DNA from: Nannocystis sp.
Lineage (GTDB): Bacteria; Myxococcota_A; Polyangia; Nannocystales; Nannocystaceae
DNA: 64,000 bases
Direction of reading: 5' to 3'
Assembly: GCF_016714285.1 (NCBI RefSeq)
Contig: NZ_JADJNN010000001.1
Coordinates: 496,001-560,000 of the forward strand
Shown here: positions 24,001 through 31,960 of the stretch, one piece after another
Position numbering within the stretch: the stretch's first letter is position 1
Layout of the letters: every line of letters starts with the position of its first letter
The notes under the pieces: generated by a model
What the model saw: the letters and a program-made list of their open reading frames with translations, nothing else
Told to the model about the DNA's origin: nothing
The model's database searches: none
Position numbers and translations under genes: made by a program

Positions 24001-25542
24001 GCTGGCGCGGCGGAGGTCGCGGTGGATGAGCGCCTCGTCGACGCCGAGGCCGAGGATCGCCGGGTCGTCGCCGGCGCCGCGGGCCCGCAGCTCGACGAGC
24101 GCCTGCGACAGCGGCTCCCAGGCCCAGGCGTCGCGGAAGATCGCGGCCATCGCCTGCATCGCCGCGATCTCGAGCGCGGGGTCGGTGGCCTCGGTGTAGG
24201 CGCGGGCGAAGGCGGTGAGCGCCTCGTCATGGTCCTCGGCGCGCAGGCGCCGGGCGCCGCGATCGATCCACGCCTGGGTCAGCGCGCGCGTGCCCCGGTG
24301 CTCCTCGGCGCGCACGAAGGCGGCGAAGGCGGCCTCGGCCTCGGCGCCCTCGCCGGCCTCCTCGAGGGTGGCGATGCGGGCCTGGACCACGCGCCAGTGC
24401 TGGGTTGCGAGGCGCTCGCTGCGATCGCGGGCCCAGGCGCGCTCGAGGCCGGTGTAGAGGTAGGGGAGGCCGATGGCGCAGGCGACGACGAAGGCGACGA
24501 GGCCGGCCATGCGCAGCGCCTGGCCGCGGGCCACCGCCGGGTCGGCGGCGAGGGCCGCGAGCAGCGTCGGGAGGTCCTTCCACCTGTCCGCAGGGACAGG
24601 CTGGAGGCCGCGCACGAGGATCTGGCGCAGCCACGACGGGACCTGCACGCCGAGCGGCGCGGGTCGGATCACGCCGGCGCGGACGTTGGCGACCAGCTCG
24701 CCGTAGTTCTGGCCGGCGAAGGGACGCTCGCCGTAGAGCGCCTCATAGAGGGCGACGCAGAAGCTGAAGATGTCGGTGCGGGCGTCGGTGCCGGTGCCCT
24801 CATGTTGTTCGGCGGCCATGTAGGCCGGGGTGCCGAGGAGCGTGCCGGCGAGGGTCATCGACGAGATCAGGCGCTGGACCGAGGCGCGTGGGTGCGGGGC
24901 GCTGCCGGGGCGCTCGCCGGGTTCGTGGTCGGTGGCGCTGCGGGCGAGGCCGAAGTCGAAGACGCAGACGCGGCCGTCGTTGCCGACCATGACGTTCTCG
25001 GGCTTGAAGTCGCGGTGGATCAGGCCGACGGCGTGGGCGGCCGCCAGCCCGCGCCCGGCCTGCGTGAACACGCGGAGGATCTCGGCGCGCGGGCGCGGCT
25101 GCTCCTCGAGCCAGCCGCGCAGCGTGGTGCCGGTGATGAACTCCATGGCGATGTAGATCTGGCCGTCGCCGGTGGTGCCGACGTCGTGGACGCCGACCAC
25201 GTTGGGGTGCGAGAGGCGGGCCAGCGCCTGGGCCTCGCGCAGCAGCCGACCCTGGCCCTCGGGGTCGCCCTGGCGGTCGCGCAGGACCTTGATCGCGACC
25301 TTGCGGTCGAGCGACTCATCGAAGGCGGCGTAGACGACGCCCATGCCGCCGGCGCCGAGCTTGCGCAGCACGGTGTAGCGGCCGACGCGGGGCTGCTCGC
25401 CGTCGTCGCGGGTGCTGTCGAGGGGGAGCTGCGGGGCCGCGTGCAGCGAGGGGTCGGTGATCTCGTCCCACGCGACCTGCCGCGGCGGGTCACCGCGCGG
25501 CATCAGCGTGGTCTCGAGGTCGCGGGGCACCGGCCGCGTCAT
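20986..25542 (-). CDS. Membrane Ser/Thr protein kinase with FG-GAP-like and TPR-like extracytoplasmic region
   Basis: 1,518 residues. The Hanks-type kinase domain (about 54-335) has GAGGMGVV (63-70), catalytic Lys85, HRDFKPEN (Asp178) and DFGLAR (Asp196); the activation segment GTPAYMAAEQ matches active bacterial kinases. One membrane helix (about 345-364) follows. Outside it are helical repeats, then at least five FG-GAP/VCBS-like calcium-loop motifs between about 550 and 870 (DLNGDGRDD, DLDGDGTRE, DLDGDGLDD, DADDDPARE). A jelly-roll-like part (about 1080-1290) and a TPR-like tail complete it. FG-GAP repeats form beta-propellers that bind calcium or ligands, so it may sense an external ligand (inference). 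A palindrome (24583-24600) encodes PVPADR where kinases normally have a conserved P-x-x-R. Confidence 0.9.
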   Translation of the reverse strand: MTRPVPRDLETTLMPRGDPPRQVAWDEITDPSLHAAPQLPLDSTRDDGEQPRVGRYTVLRKLGAGGMGVVYAAFDESLDRKVAIKVLRDRQGDPEGQGRLLREAQALARLSHPNVVGVHDVGTTGDGQIYIAMEFITGTTLRGWLEEQPRPRAEILRVFTQAGRGLAAAHAVGLIHRDFKPENVMVGNDGRVCVFDFGLARSATDHEPGERPGSAPHPRASVQRLISSMTLAGTLLGTPAYMAAEQHEGTGTDARTDIFSFCVALYEALYGERPFAGQNYGELVANVRAGVIRPAPLGVQVPSWLRQILVRGLQPVPADRWKDLPTLLAALAADPAVARGQALRMAGLVAFVVACAIGLPYLYTGLERAWARDRSERLATQHWRVVQARIATLEEAGEGAEAEAAFAAFVRAEEHRGTRALTQAWIDRGARRLRAEDHDEALTAFARAYTEATDPALEIAAMQAMAAIFRDAWAWEPLSQALVELRARGAGDDPAILGLGVDEALIHRDLRRASDLLAPGDPAVPANLAAARPLLATLSGMTRTGLPGREVSVCDLNGDGRDDLVLLDSTRSQITLVDHDLHTLHRERTPGPVSHLVPGLPRALVHDGQQLRLYDLTGDQRLLWSQRSASKPYTVAVLDPQDDGQPDLYLGLEPPARSFVVLPDLATTAPDAALRPATQASNSDLEGLVAADLDGDGTRELVAAVSAWSAYDLRLYQPGPAGLQLRAHRRLGRVAGVAILRGADGRQRIAVAKDDAYPNREVFPAPPHTGEPAGVYLLRWTGRELVQDDFIPFPLADGRSGLQVGRFMQAADLDGDGLDDLVIAASRDVQPESQRDLALVLRQRSDGEFAMVALGGMVPVGLFDADDDPARELLAFATDAPDDLWILGAGVDAMAPLPRPPRTLIDPPAELDAPELERAWQRASQLERVGLGSAAATTLRDAAHFAADLHHRRILLDRAGDIALAHGDAALAGELYRQVTADAELGPRALAKTAEAAALLGRYGDAVAALQAIAELTTGDPALLEQARTRLAELEPLARPSASFHLDFSRPLLPAWHIEDPTLVRRDPAAGVLRVTAFPDPHELAALAIAWDGGPLRVQVDLSREHLELGSSLRVVIRGDDGSVWLGSGVRASGGGGLVDASLQCWNRHHGVWDSFASHPQATAEASEALHLRIEHLPGLGAATCVASGSDGATQRHRGGPAAPAPPGRYWLSIGSYPDREVELAMARVAIRSIHVDGARLLTDVDDRPLARARRALADDEPLTALAELALSDEHDPRIPIWEAVARDDLHQSADAVAALRRALPPPADATRTPPGAGPSAQPDPQPDLHPLAPALARLLHLRPTSMGAALRELLGPRFFAAYADAWAQAIHHHRYDAYLHRQLTEDLADLAGFAPRSQGEWALKCRLLALRGRSWLRLGADERAREDLRAAALLLDHVPPGEARHIVAPVWLMAARALAATDPGEALRFASIAVATSPTPALISEQLRDDPELAALRDDPAWRGVFAPVATAAAPTP
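24583..24600. repeat. Palindromic element inside the kinase domain
   Basis: CCTGTCCGCAGGGACAGG. It encodes PVPADR of LQPVPADRWKDLPTLL, overlapping the last conserved Arg motif of the kinase domain without altering its length. Confidence 0.8.
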
Positions 25543-25608
25543 GCAAGGGGGAGCCTAGCGCACCCGCACCGACCCTGGGGCGCGGCGTGGTGGGCAGTGC
25601 CGCGCCTA

Positions 25609-25654
25609 CCTGTCCCTCAAGACATGTGTGCTCAGGATGTCCTTTGGGGCAGGT
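25609..25654. repeat. Two palindromic elements between the kinase and SDR genes
   Basis: CCTGTCCCTCAAGACATG at 25609 and GGATGTCCTTTGGGGCAGG ending near 25653. They lie within the ~220-bp region upstream of the giant kinase (which starts at 25542) and downstream of the SDR stop. No other gene is seen in this stretch. Confidence 0.7.
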
Positions 25655-25763
25655 CGCCAAACGGGCGCAGAACGGGCGTCGGAGGCGGGCTGCGGCGTGA
25701 GGATGGCGGACCACGCCTGGGTTCGACAGACGACAGCGAAGCTCAAGCGGGGCGCTGCGCAAT

Positions 25764-26552
25764 TCAATCGCTGGACGGCGGCGTGAGCTCGGGGCGGAGC
25801 GCGGGTGTGAAGCGGGCCAGCACCCACGCGGTGACGCCGGGGAACCAGCGAGCGAGGTGGTAGAAGCGCGGGTAGATGACGCGGGCCTGGCGGCGCTCGG
25901 CGGCGCGGCGGATCCGCCTGGCGAGCACGGCGGGGTCGCCGGTGGGGATGCGCTCGGTGAGCAGGCTCGGGACGAACTTGGCGCGCGCGGCGGCCTCCAT
26001 GTCGCTGTGGACCGGGCCGGGGTAGACGGTGAGCACGTGCACGCCGCTGCGGCCGAGCTCGCCGCGCAGCGCCTCGCTGGCGCTGGCCAGGCCGCCTTTG
26101 GCGGCGCAGTAGTAGAACATGCCGGGGGTCGGCGCGAGCGCGGCCATCGAGCAGACGTTGACGATGCAACCACGTCGGCGCGCGAGCATGCCGGGGAGGA
26201 CGGCGAGGCACAGGCGCAGCGGCGCGAGCAGGTCGACGGCGAGCAGGGCCTCGGCTGCGGCGAGCTCGGTGTCGACGCTGTGGCCGACGATCTGCACGCC
26301 GGCGTTGTTGACGAGGACGTCGACCGGGCCGAGCGCGGCCTCGGCTTCGGCGAGCCAGACGGTGGCGTTGCCCAGGTCGCTGAGGTCGGCCGCGACCACG
26401 TGGGTCGGCACGGCGAGCGAGGCGGCGAGCGGCTCGAGCAGGGCGCGGCGCCGGGCGACCAGGGTGACGCTCGCGCCGCGGGCCGCGTACTCGCGGGCGA
26501 TGGCGGCGCCGATGCCGGCCGATGCCCCCGTGACGACGACGTGGAACGGCAT
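25764..26552 (-). CDS. Short-chain dehydrogenase/reductase
   Basis: 262 residues of classical SDR type. The Rossmann glycine motif is TGASAGIG (8-15), followed by NNAG in the middle, catalytic Ser in VNVCSMAAL and the YxxxK signature YCAAK. The C-terminal 40 residues (VIYPRFYHLARWFPGVTAWVLARF) are hydrophobic with aromatic residues, as in SDRs that work on lipids or associate with membranes. The glycine-rich loop and basic VARRR after strand 2 favour NADP(H). The substrate is unknown. The gene lies 59 bp downstream of the FHA phosphatase on the same strand and could share its transcript. Confidence 0.9.
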   Translation of the reverse strand: MPFHVVVTGASAGIGAAIAREYAARGASVTLVARRRALLEPLAASLAVPTHVVAADLSDLGNATVWLAEAEAALGPVDVLVNNAGVQIVGHSVDTELAAAEALLAVDLLAPLRLCLAVLPGMLARRRGCIVNVCSMAALAPTPGMFYYCAAKGGLASASEALRGELGRSGVHVLTVYPGPVHSDMEAAARAKFVPSLLTERIPTGDPAVLARRIRRAAERRQARVIYPRFYHLARWFPGVTAWVLARFTPALRPELTPPSSD

Positions 26553-26610
26553 GCGCGGCGGAGGGTAGGGGATCGCCGATGGGGTGTCGAGCGGGAGCGC
26601 CGGTGCGGTG

Positions 26611-28416
26611 CTACACGCTCTCTCGGGTCATGCGCAGCGGCGGTCCGGCGAGGGCGAGGATGAAGCTGATGTCGTCGGAGGCCAGCGCCTTGCCGCGGAA
26701 CGCCGCGAGGCGTTGATGCAGCTGCGTGGCGATCTCGGAGGCGCGTCGGCGGGGCCCGAGGTTGCGCCGGATCTCCGCGAGGTAGCGGGTCACGCCCTCG
26801 ACGCCGAGCATCTGCCCGGCCTCGTCGAACAGCTCGGAGAGGCCGTCGCTGTAGAGCGCCAGCATCTCGCCGGACTGCAGGCGGTCCTGGCCGACCTTGA
26901 GCTCGATCTCCATCAGGCCGAGGGGCACCTCCTCGTGGCACTTGAGCTCGCGGGTGCGGCCGTCGGGGGTGACGATGAGGGGGGTCGGGTGGCCGCAGTT
27001 GATCGCCTCGACGCGGCCGGTGCGGGGGTCGAGGATCGCGGCGGCGACGGTGACGGAGGTCGACGCGAACCAGGTGTCGATGAGGTGGCGGTTGAGGGTC
27101 TGGACGATGTCGATGAGGGACAGGCCGAGGCGCACGGACATGTGCACCGCGGTGTGGAGGCCCGAGGCGATGAGGGCGGCGTCCATGCCCTTGCCGGCGA
27201 CGTCCATCACCGTGACGAGGACGCGGCCGTCGGCGGTCGGGAGGGCGTCGACGTAGTCGCCGCCGACGCCCTTGAAGGGGACGAAGCCGACGCCGACGTC
27301 GAGGTCGCCGCGGGTGAAGTCCTCCGGGACCAGGCGCATCTGGATCTCGCTGGCGCGGCGCAGCTCCTCCTCGAGCAGGGCCTGGGTCTGGGCGGCCTCG
27401 CGGGCGATCCACGCGGCCTCGGCCTGGCGGTAGAGCGAGGCCGCGAGCGAGACGAGGGCCAGCCACTCGGCGGTGCCGTACTGGCCCGGGAACATCACGT
27501 AGAGGATCTCCATGTGGCTGGCGTCGCTGCGCAGCGGGCAGGCGACGGCGGAGATCGCGAGGCCGCTGGCGGCCATCGACATCTGGACCATGTCCTTGCC
27601 GATCTGGCGCTTGCTCGAGGCGAGCACGGCGGACTCGCCGGCGACCACGGCGCGCAGGACGGAGCGCGAGATGTGGGGCGGCTCGGGGGCGCCGAGGCCT
27701 GGGTGCCCGAGGCCTGGCAGACCGGTGCCCGGGCCAGCACCGGGGCCAACACCGGGGCCGCCGAAACCAGGACCGAAGCTGGCCGGGCCGTGCGACGGGG
27801 TGGTCGGGCCGGTGGATGGGAGCACCGGGCCGAGCAGGATCTCGGGCTCGGCGTTGGCGTCGGTGCGGGCGACGTGGAGCAGCATCGCCGCGGTGCCGTT
27901 GAAGGTCTTGCCGACCATGAGGGCGGCGAGCTGGGCCTGGCGCAGCTCGAGGTTGGCCTCGCTGAGGAGCTCGCCGCTGAAGGCCATCAACTTCGACAGG
28001 TGGCTCGCGTCGATCTTGGGCGGGGCGAGCTCGTGGAGGGTGCGGACGGGGCCGTAGGCGGCGGCGTCCATCATCGTCACGGCGGTCTTCGGGCGCGCCT
28101 GGGGCGGGCGGCTGAGGGCCGAGTGTTCGCTGCGGTAGAGCATCTCGAACACGTCGATCTGCAGGACGTCGCCGGGCTGGAGCGGGCGCTCGCCGTTGAC
28201 GCGCACGCCGTTGACGCCGGTGCCGTTGCGGCTGCCGAGGTCGCGCACCGACCACGCGTCGCCGTGGGCGACGAGCTCGGCGTGCTGGCGCGAGACGGAG
28301 TCGGAGGCGAGCACCACGTCGCAGTCGGGTGAGCGGCCGATGACGACGCGCGAGCCGGACAGGTGGGTGTTGGCCACCAGGTTGTTCTCCTTGCGGATCT
28401 GCAGCCAGCCGCTCAT
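26611..28416 (-). CDS. FHA-GAF-SpoIIE (PP2C-type) phosphatase
   Basis: 601 residues. The N-terminal FHA domain (about 20-95) has GRSPDCDV, SRQHAEL and LGSRNGTGVNG. A middle GAF-like region (about 110-340) contains a Gly/Pro-rich loop (about residues 205-240). The C-terminal SpoIIE/PPM domain (about 365-590) has the metal-binding Asp motifs GVGGDYVDA, VMDVAGKGMDAALIA and LYSDGLSELFDEAG, plus DDISFILA at the end. Such proteins dephosphorylate Ser/Thr-phosphorylated partners, often anti-sigma-factor antagonists. The FHA domain suggests recruitment by phosphothreonine from kinases like those in this window (inference). No partner switch genes (STAS or RsbW-like) are adjacent. Confidence 0.92.
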   Translation of the reverse strand: MSGWLQIRKENNLVANTHLSGSRVVIGRSPDCDVVLASDSVSRQHAELVAHGDAWSVRDLGSRNGTGVNGVRVNGERPLQPGDVLQIDVFEMLYRSEHSALSRPPQARPKTAVTMMDAAAYGPVRTLHELAPPKIDASHLSKLMAFSGELLSEANLELRQAQLAALMVGKTFNGTAAMLLHVARTDANAEPEILLGPVLPSTGPTTPSHGPASFGPGFGGPGVGPGAGPGTGLPGLGHPGLGAPEPPHISRSVLRAVVAGESAVLASSKRQIGKDMVQMSMAASGLAISAVACPLRSDASHMEILYVMFPGQYGTAEWLALVSLAASLYRQAEAAWIAREAAQTQALLEEELRRASEIQMRLVPEDFTRGDLDVGVGFVPFKGVGGDYVDALPTADGRVLVTVMDVAGKGMDAALIASGLHTAVHMSVRLGLSLIDIVQTLNRHLIDTWFASTSVTVAAAILDPRTGRVEAINCGHPTPLIVTPDGRTRELKCHEEVPLGLMEIELKVGQDRLQSGEMLALYSDGLSELFDEAGQMLGVEGVTRYLAEIRRNLGPRRRASEIATQLHQRLAAFRGKALASDDISFILALAGPPLRMTRESV

Positions 28417-28492
28417 GCGCCTGGCGACGATACACCAAAGCCGGCGTCGGTCGGCGCGCGCTGGGTGGGCGAGGCGAGGCGGGCCCCCGGGG

Positions 28493-28504
28493 GTGAGCGC
28501 TCAC
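28493..28504. promoter_or_regulatory. Perfect 12-bp palindrome upstream of the FHA phosphatase gene
   Basis: GTGAGCGCTCAC, about 77-88 bp upstream of the phosphatase ATG, next to a GGGCCCCCGGGGG tract. It equals the core of an idealised LacI-type operator; a regulator is not evident nearby. Confidence 0.35.
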
Positions 28505-28538
28505 GCGCAGGGGGGGCGGTGGGACCCGCCCGCATGCT

Positions 28539-29372
28539 TCACGCGGCGGCTCGCTCGATGCGCGCGAGGTAGCTGCGCGCGAGGGCGAGGTTGTCGGTCT
28601 GCCAGGGGTGGAAGTCGCGGCGCAGGTACTCACGCATGCCGCGGAGGAACACGCGCCGGCCGAGCGGGTTCTGCTGCATCGAGGCCCGCAGCTGGCGCAG
28701 GATCTCACGCAGGCCGAGGCCCTTCTCCTGGCGCAGCAGCATGGAGGCGCCGAGGAACCAGAAGCCGACGAGGGTGGTCGTGGCCATGAACATGCCGGCG
28801 ACGCGGAGGGCGTAGCTGGCGTCGACGCGCTGCAGGACGTCGAAGGCGACGGCCTTGTGCTCGATCTCCTCGCAGGCGTGCCAGCACAGCAGCTCGCGCA
28901 TGCCGGGGTGGACCCGCTCGAGCAGGCCGTGCTCGAGGGCGTTCTCCGCCATGATCGCGGTGTAGTGCTCGAGCGCCGCGGTGGTCGCGAGCCGCAGCTT
29001 GTGCGGGCTCAGGCGCTCGATGCCGAGGAAGGCGATCTTCTTGTAGATCGCGAGGAAGCGGCGGATGTCGTAGCCTTGGCGCTCCATCCACAGGAACACC
29101 TTCTCGTGCTCGTGGGCGTGGCGGCCCTCCTGGGCGTAGAAGCCCTTGATCTGGGCCTTGAGCTCGGGGTCGTCGATCTGATCGGCGTAGTGCTTGACGG
29201 CCCGGACGAAGAAGCGCTCGCCCATCGGGAAGATGAGGTGCAGCGCGTTGCCCATGTGCGTCGGCACGACCGCGTCGGCCACCCAGTAGCGGGGGATGCT
29301 GTCGTCGAACTCGAAGCCCATCACTCTCGGGCGGATCTCCCCCAAGTCCCTCGGCGCCTGCGTCGTCGTCAT
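28539..29372 (-). CDS. PF10118-type metal-dependent hydrolase (ferritin-like, di-metal)
   Basis: 277 residues from ATG 29372. It is largely helical, with a ferritin-like set of Glu/His motifs: QEGRHAHEHEK, LEHYTAIMAEN, HACEEIEHKAVAFDV. These match the family annotated as 'predicted metal-dependent hydrolase' (PF10118, COG3687), which is thought to hold two metal ions; activity is poorly characterised. A hydrophobic helix (ALRVAGMFMATTTLVGFWFLGASMLL) near residue 205 suggests membrane association. It diverges from a TetR gene with a strong inverted repeat between them, so it is probably that regulator's target. Confidence 0.82.
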   Translation of the reverse strand: MTTTQAPRDLGEIRPRVMGFEFDDSIPRYWVADAVVPTHMGNALHLIFPMGERFFVRAVKHYADQIDDPELKAQIKGFYAQEGRHAHEHEKVFLWMERQGYDIRRFLAIYKKIAFLGIERLSPHKLRLATTAALEHYTAIMAENALEHGLLERVHPGMRELLCWHACEEIEHKAVAFDVLQRVDASYALRVAGMFMATTTLVGFWFLGASMLLRQEKGLGLREILRQLRASMQQNPLGRRVFLRGMREYLRRDFHPWQTDNLALARSYLARIERAAA

Positions 29373-29404
29373 CGCGGACCTCCTTGCTGGGCCGAGAGTA
29401 CGCG

Positions 29405-29425
29405 CTATTGAATCAAAGTCAATAG
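29405..29425. promoter_or_regulatory. Inverted repeat, probable TetR operator
   Basis: CTATTGA, 7 bp, TCAATAG: perfect 7-bp arms, AT-rich in a GC-rich setting, midway between the divergent hydrolase (starts 29372) and TetR (starts 29471) genes. Position and symmetry suit autoregulation by the TetR protein. Confidence 0.65.
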
Positions 29426-29470
29426 TCGAAAATGTGGGGCGGGAGCCCCTTGGGGCTATCCTCCGCGGCC

Positions 29471-30085
29471 GTGCCATCGCCACCCCGCAGCAGCCGCGAG
29501 CGCGCCCGCCTTCAGGTCGACGAGCGCCGCAGCCAGCTGCTGGAGCTGGGGCTGCAGCTGTTTAGCGATCACAGCTACGACGAGCTGAGCATCGATGACA
29601 TCGCCAGGGCGGCGGGCATCTCGAAGGGGCTCCTCTATCACTACTTCCCGAGCAAGCGCGACTACTACGTGGAGGTGGTGCGGCGCGCGGCGGGGCAGCT
29701 GATCGAGCGCACGGACGCGGCGTCGCAGGAGGTGTCCGTCGAGGCGCTGCACGGGGCCCTCGACGCGTACCTCGACTTCGTCGACCAGCACGCGCGCTCG
29801 TACGTGGCGCTGGTGCGCGGGGGGATCGGCAGCGACCCGGAGGTCGTGCAGTTGCTCGAGGCGACGCGGCGCACGCTGACCGAGCGCATCGTCTCGCGGA
29901 TCAGCGCCGACGAGCCGCCGCCGCTGCTGCGCCTGGCGCTGCGCGGGTGGATCGGGCTGGTCGAGTCGGCCAGCCTCGACTGGCTCGACCGCCGGGAGGT
30001 GCCGCGGGAGCAGCTGCGCGGGCTGCTCGAGCAGATGCTGGTGGCGACGATCATGGCGGCCGGGGTCACGCCGCCGGTGCTGTGA
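29471..30085 (+). CDS. TetR-family transcriptional regulator
   Basis: About 204 residues from GTG 29471, chosen because the upstream in-frame codons run into the promoter. The N-terminal HTH (QLLELGLQLFSDHSYDELSIDDIARAAGISKGLLYHYFPSKRDYY) is a clear TetR domain. The C-terminal part (residues 75-204) is helical, with RGWIGLVESASLDWLDRREV, as in regulators of fatty-acid and lipid metabolism. It probably represses the divergent hydrolase gene. Just after the stop there is a weak echo (GCCGCCGGTGCTGTGAGCCGG against GCGCCGCTGGTGTTGTCGGCCGG). Confidence 0.88.
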   Translation: MPSPPRSSRERARLQVDERRSQLLELGLQLFSDHSYDELSIDDIARAAGISKGLLYHYFPSKRDYYVEVVRRAAGQLIERTDAASQEVSVEALHGALDAYLDFVDQHARSYVALVRGGIGSDPEVVQLLEATRRTLTERIVSRISADEPPPLLRLALRGWIGLVESASLDWLDRREVPREQLRGLLEQMLVATIMAAGVTPPVL

Positions 30086-30163
30086 GCCGGGCTGGCGCCG
30101 CTGGTGTTGTCGGCCGGGGCGGCGCTTGCGAGCGGGCGGCGCTCGCGGCTAAGGTCGCCGCCA

Positions 30164-30955
30164 ATGACCAGCCACTTCTCATGCATCGGCATCGAGCTCG
30201 AGTCCGCGGACGACATGGAGGCGCTGGTCGATCGCATCAGCGACGCGGCGGAGTCGGTGCAGGTGCCGGGCGGGATGTACCTGGTGTGGCCTGGCGACGG
30301 GCCGGAGCTGTGGCTGCAGTGCGACGCGGAGGACCAGCTGATCGGGATGACGCCGCACTTCGCCGGGCCGACGCGGATGCGGCTCGGCATCGTCGCGGCG
30401 ATCGAGCGGCCGGGGCAGAGCGAGCTCGACGGTTCGTTCTACGCGTGGGCCAACCCGCCGGCGGACGACCCGGCGGCGGGCGACTACCCGCTGGTGTTCG
30501 ACTGCCCGGACGCGGCGATGCACGACGAGCTCGAGCTGCCCTGCGTGGCGATGGTGCAGCTGGCGGCCTTCGCCCATCACCTCGAGATCTGGGACAGCGT
30601 GGCGGAGTTCGAGCGGGCGCGCGGCGGCGATGACACGCAGCTGTCGTCGCGGGCCTTCATTCCGGCCGGGCTGCTGCGGCAGGAGGGGGTCGAAGATCCG
30701 CCGCCGCCGGTCGCCTTCGCGATCGTCAACGGGCACGTGCTGGCGGCCGAGGTGCGCGAGAACCCGCTGACCGGGCTGCGCTACCAGTGGGCGGCGCTGG
30801 CGACCCACGGCGGGACCCTCGACATGGTCGCGCCGATGGCGATGGTGAGCCGCGAGATCCACGAGGGCAGCGTGATCTCGGGGGGGTTCTGGCTCTCGGG
30901 ACAGATCGTGCAGGACGACGAGGACGAGCACGAGCACGAGCACGCGGCCAGCTGA
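30164..30955 (+). CDS. Unknown cytoplasmic protein with acidic His-rich tail
   Basis: 263 residues; not recognised. It begins MTSHFSCIGIELES without a signal peptide and alternates predicted strands and acidic loops (LWLQCDAEDQLIGMTPHF, VAFAIVNGHVLAAEVREN, LATHGGTLDMVAPM). The end is a strongly acidic Asp/Glu/His run (DDEDEHEHEHAAS) that could bind metal or simply be a soluble tail. It lies 78 bp after the TetR gene in the same direction. The composition and conserved-looking hydrophobic core suggest a real folded protein. Two palindromes follow the stop. Confidence 0.6.
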   Translation: MTSHFSCIGIELESADDMEALVDRISDAAESVQVPGGMYLVWPGDGPELWLQCDAEDQLIGMTPHFAGPTRMRLGIVAAIERPGQSELDGSFYAWANPPADDPAAGDYPLVFDCPDAAMHDELELPCVAMVQLAAFAHHLEIWDSVAEFERARGGDDTQLSSRAFIPAGLLRQEGVEDPPPPVAFAIVNGHVLAAEVRENPLTGLRYQWAALATHGGTLDMVAPMAMVSREIHEGSVISGGFWLSGQIVQDDEDEHEHEHAAS

Positions 30956-30969
30956 ATTGTCGAGGCGCG

Positions 30970-31022
30970 CCTGTCCCGGGGGACAGGCGCGCGGGTGCTT
31001 GGGACCTGTCTTGAGGGACAGG
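30970..31022. repeat. Two palindromic elements between convergent genes
   Basis: CCTGTCCCGGGGGACAGG at 30970-30987 and CCTGTCTTGAGGGACAGG at 31005-31022. The second keeps pairing through a T-G wobble, which hints at selection on an RNA hairpin. They lie between the stop at 30955 and the stop at 31076 and may end transcription from both sides. Confidence 0.85.
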
Positions 31023-31075
31023 CGGACTGATCCGAAGCGATGGTCGCGGACCCGGGGGCGCGAGTTGATCGCGCT

Positions 31076-31942
31076 TCAGCGGCGATCATCGCCGGCGCTG
31101 CGGAGCAGCCAGCGGCTGGTTGGGTGGGCGTCGCCGAGGAGCGTGGTGAGGCCGAGGCCGAGCAGCGCGAGCACGGCGATCGCGGGCACGGCGGCGGCGA
31201 CGGCGATGAGCGGGCCGGCCTCGCCCCACAGCGGATAGGCGACGACGACGGCGCAGGGTCCGACGGTCGTGGCGAGGGCGAGGACGATGCCGGCGAGGCG
31301 CGAGTTGTCGTGCCAGGCGATCGCGGCGAACAGGCCGAGCGCGGCGCAGGCGACGAAGGCGAGGCCGTGGGTGACGGCGAAGAGCTCCTCGAAGCGCTGG
31401 CCGATCGGCACGGCGGCGAGCAGCACGAGCAGTGCGAGGAGCAGGGCCACGCCGATCGACCGTGCGAGGAGGAGGCCGACGATCACGCCCGCGGGCAGGC
31501 CGGGCAGGGCGGCGCCGAGGAAGCCGCGCGGGGCGGCGCCGCGGAGCGTGGGGGTGGTGCCGGGGACTGGTCCGTCGGGCGAGCGCAGGGTGGCGCTGGT
31601 CCAGGTCAGGTCGCGGCAGCGGACGGCGCTGCGGGCGTTGAGGGGGTCCTGGAGGTCGCAATTGGTGTCGCTGGTGGTGGCGCCGAGGACGAGCTCGAGG
31701 CGCTGACCGTCGAGGGTGAAGCGGAGCGGCTCGCCGGGTGCGTCGCTGCTGCGGGCGAGCAGCTGCTCGCCGCGCACGAGATCGAGCTCGGGGCCGGTGA
31801 TGCGCACGGCGAGCTGGAGCGGGGTGTGGATCACCTGGGTGCCGTCGCCGGGGACGAGGTTGAGGTGGACGCTGCCGTCGGGCACGCCGCAGGCCGCTGC
31901 GAGCAGCGCGGCGAGGAGGCAGCGGCGCGTGGGGAGGACCAT
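31076..31942 (-). CDS. Exported/lipoprotein with four C-terminal membrane helices
   Basis: About 288 residues from ATG 31942. The N-terminus is signal-like (RRCLLAALLAAAC, Cys as possible lipid site), followed by ~115 residues of beta-rich extracytoplasmic sequence with a CDLQDP...CRDLTW cysteine pair. Four hydrophobic helices end the protein: GLPAGVIVGLLLARSIGVALLLALLVLLAAVPIG, THGLAFVACAALGLFAAIAW, LAGIVLALATTVGPCAVVVAYPL and GPLIAVAAAVPAIAVLALLGLGL. No family recognised. It is divergent from the Rieske oxygenase gene. Confidence 0.65.
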   Translation of the reverse strand: MVLPTRRCLLAALLAAACGVPDGSVHLNLVPGDGTQVIHTPLQLAVRITGPELDLVRGEQLLARSSDAPGEPLRFTLDGQRLELVLGATTSDTNCDLQDPLNARSAVRCRDLTWTSATLRSPDGPVPGTTPTLRGAAPRGFLGAALPGLPAGVIVGLLLARSIGVALLLALLVLLAAVPIGQRFEELFAVTHGLAFVACAALGLFAAIAWHDNSRLAGIVLALATTVGPCAVVVAYPLWGEAGPLIAVAAAVPAIAVLALLGLGLTTLLGDAHPTSRWLLRSAGDDRR

Positions 31943-31960
31943 GCGATCGGGATACCACGC

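Noticed and set aside
21400..25863. A 1,487-codon open frame on the plus strand opposite the giant kinase
   Set aside because: It is the codon-position shadow of the kinase in GC-rich DNA: low-complexity Gly/Ala/Glu/Val composition, no domain, while the minus strand has a clear kinase.
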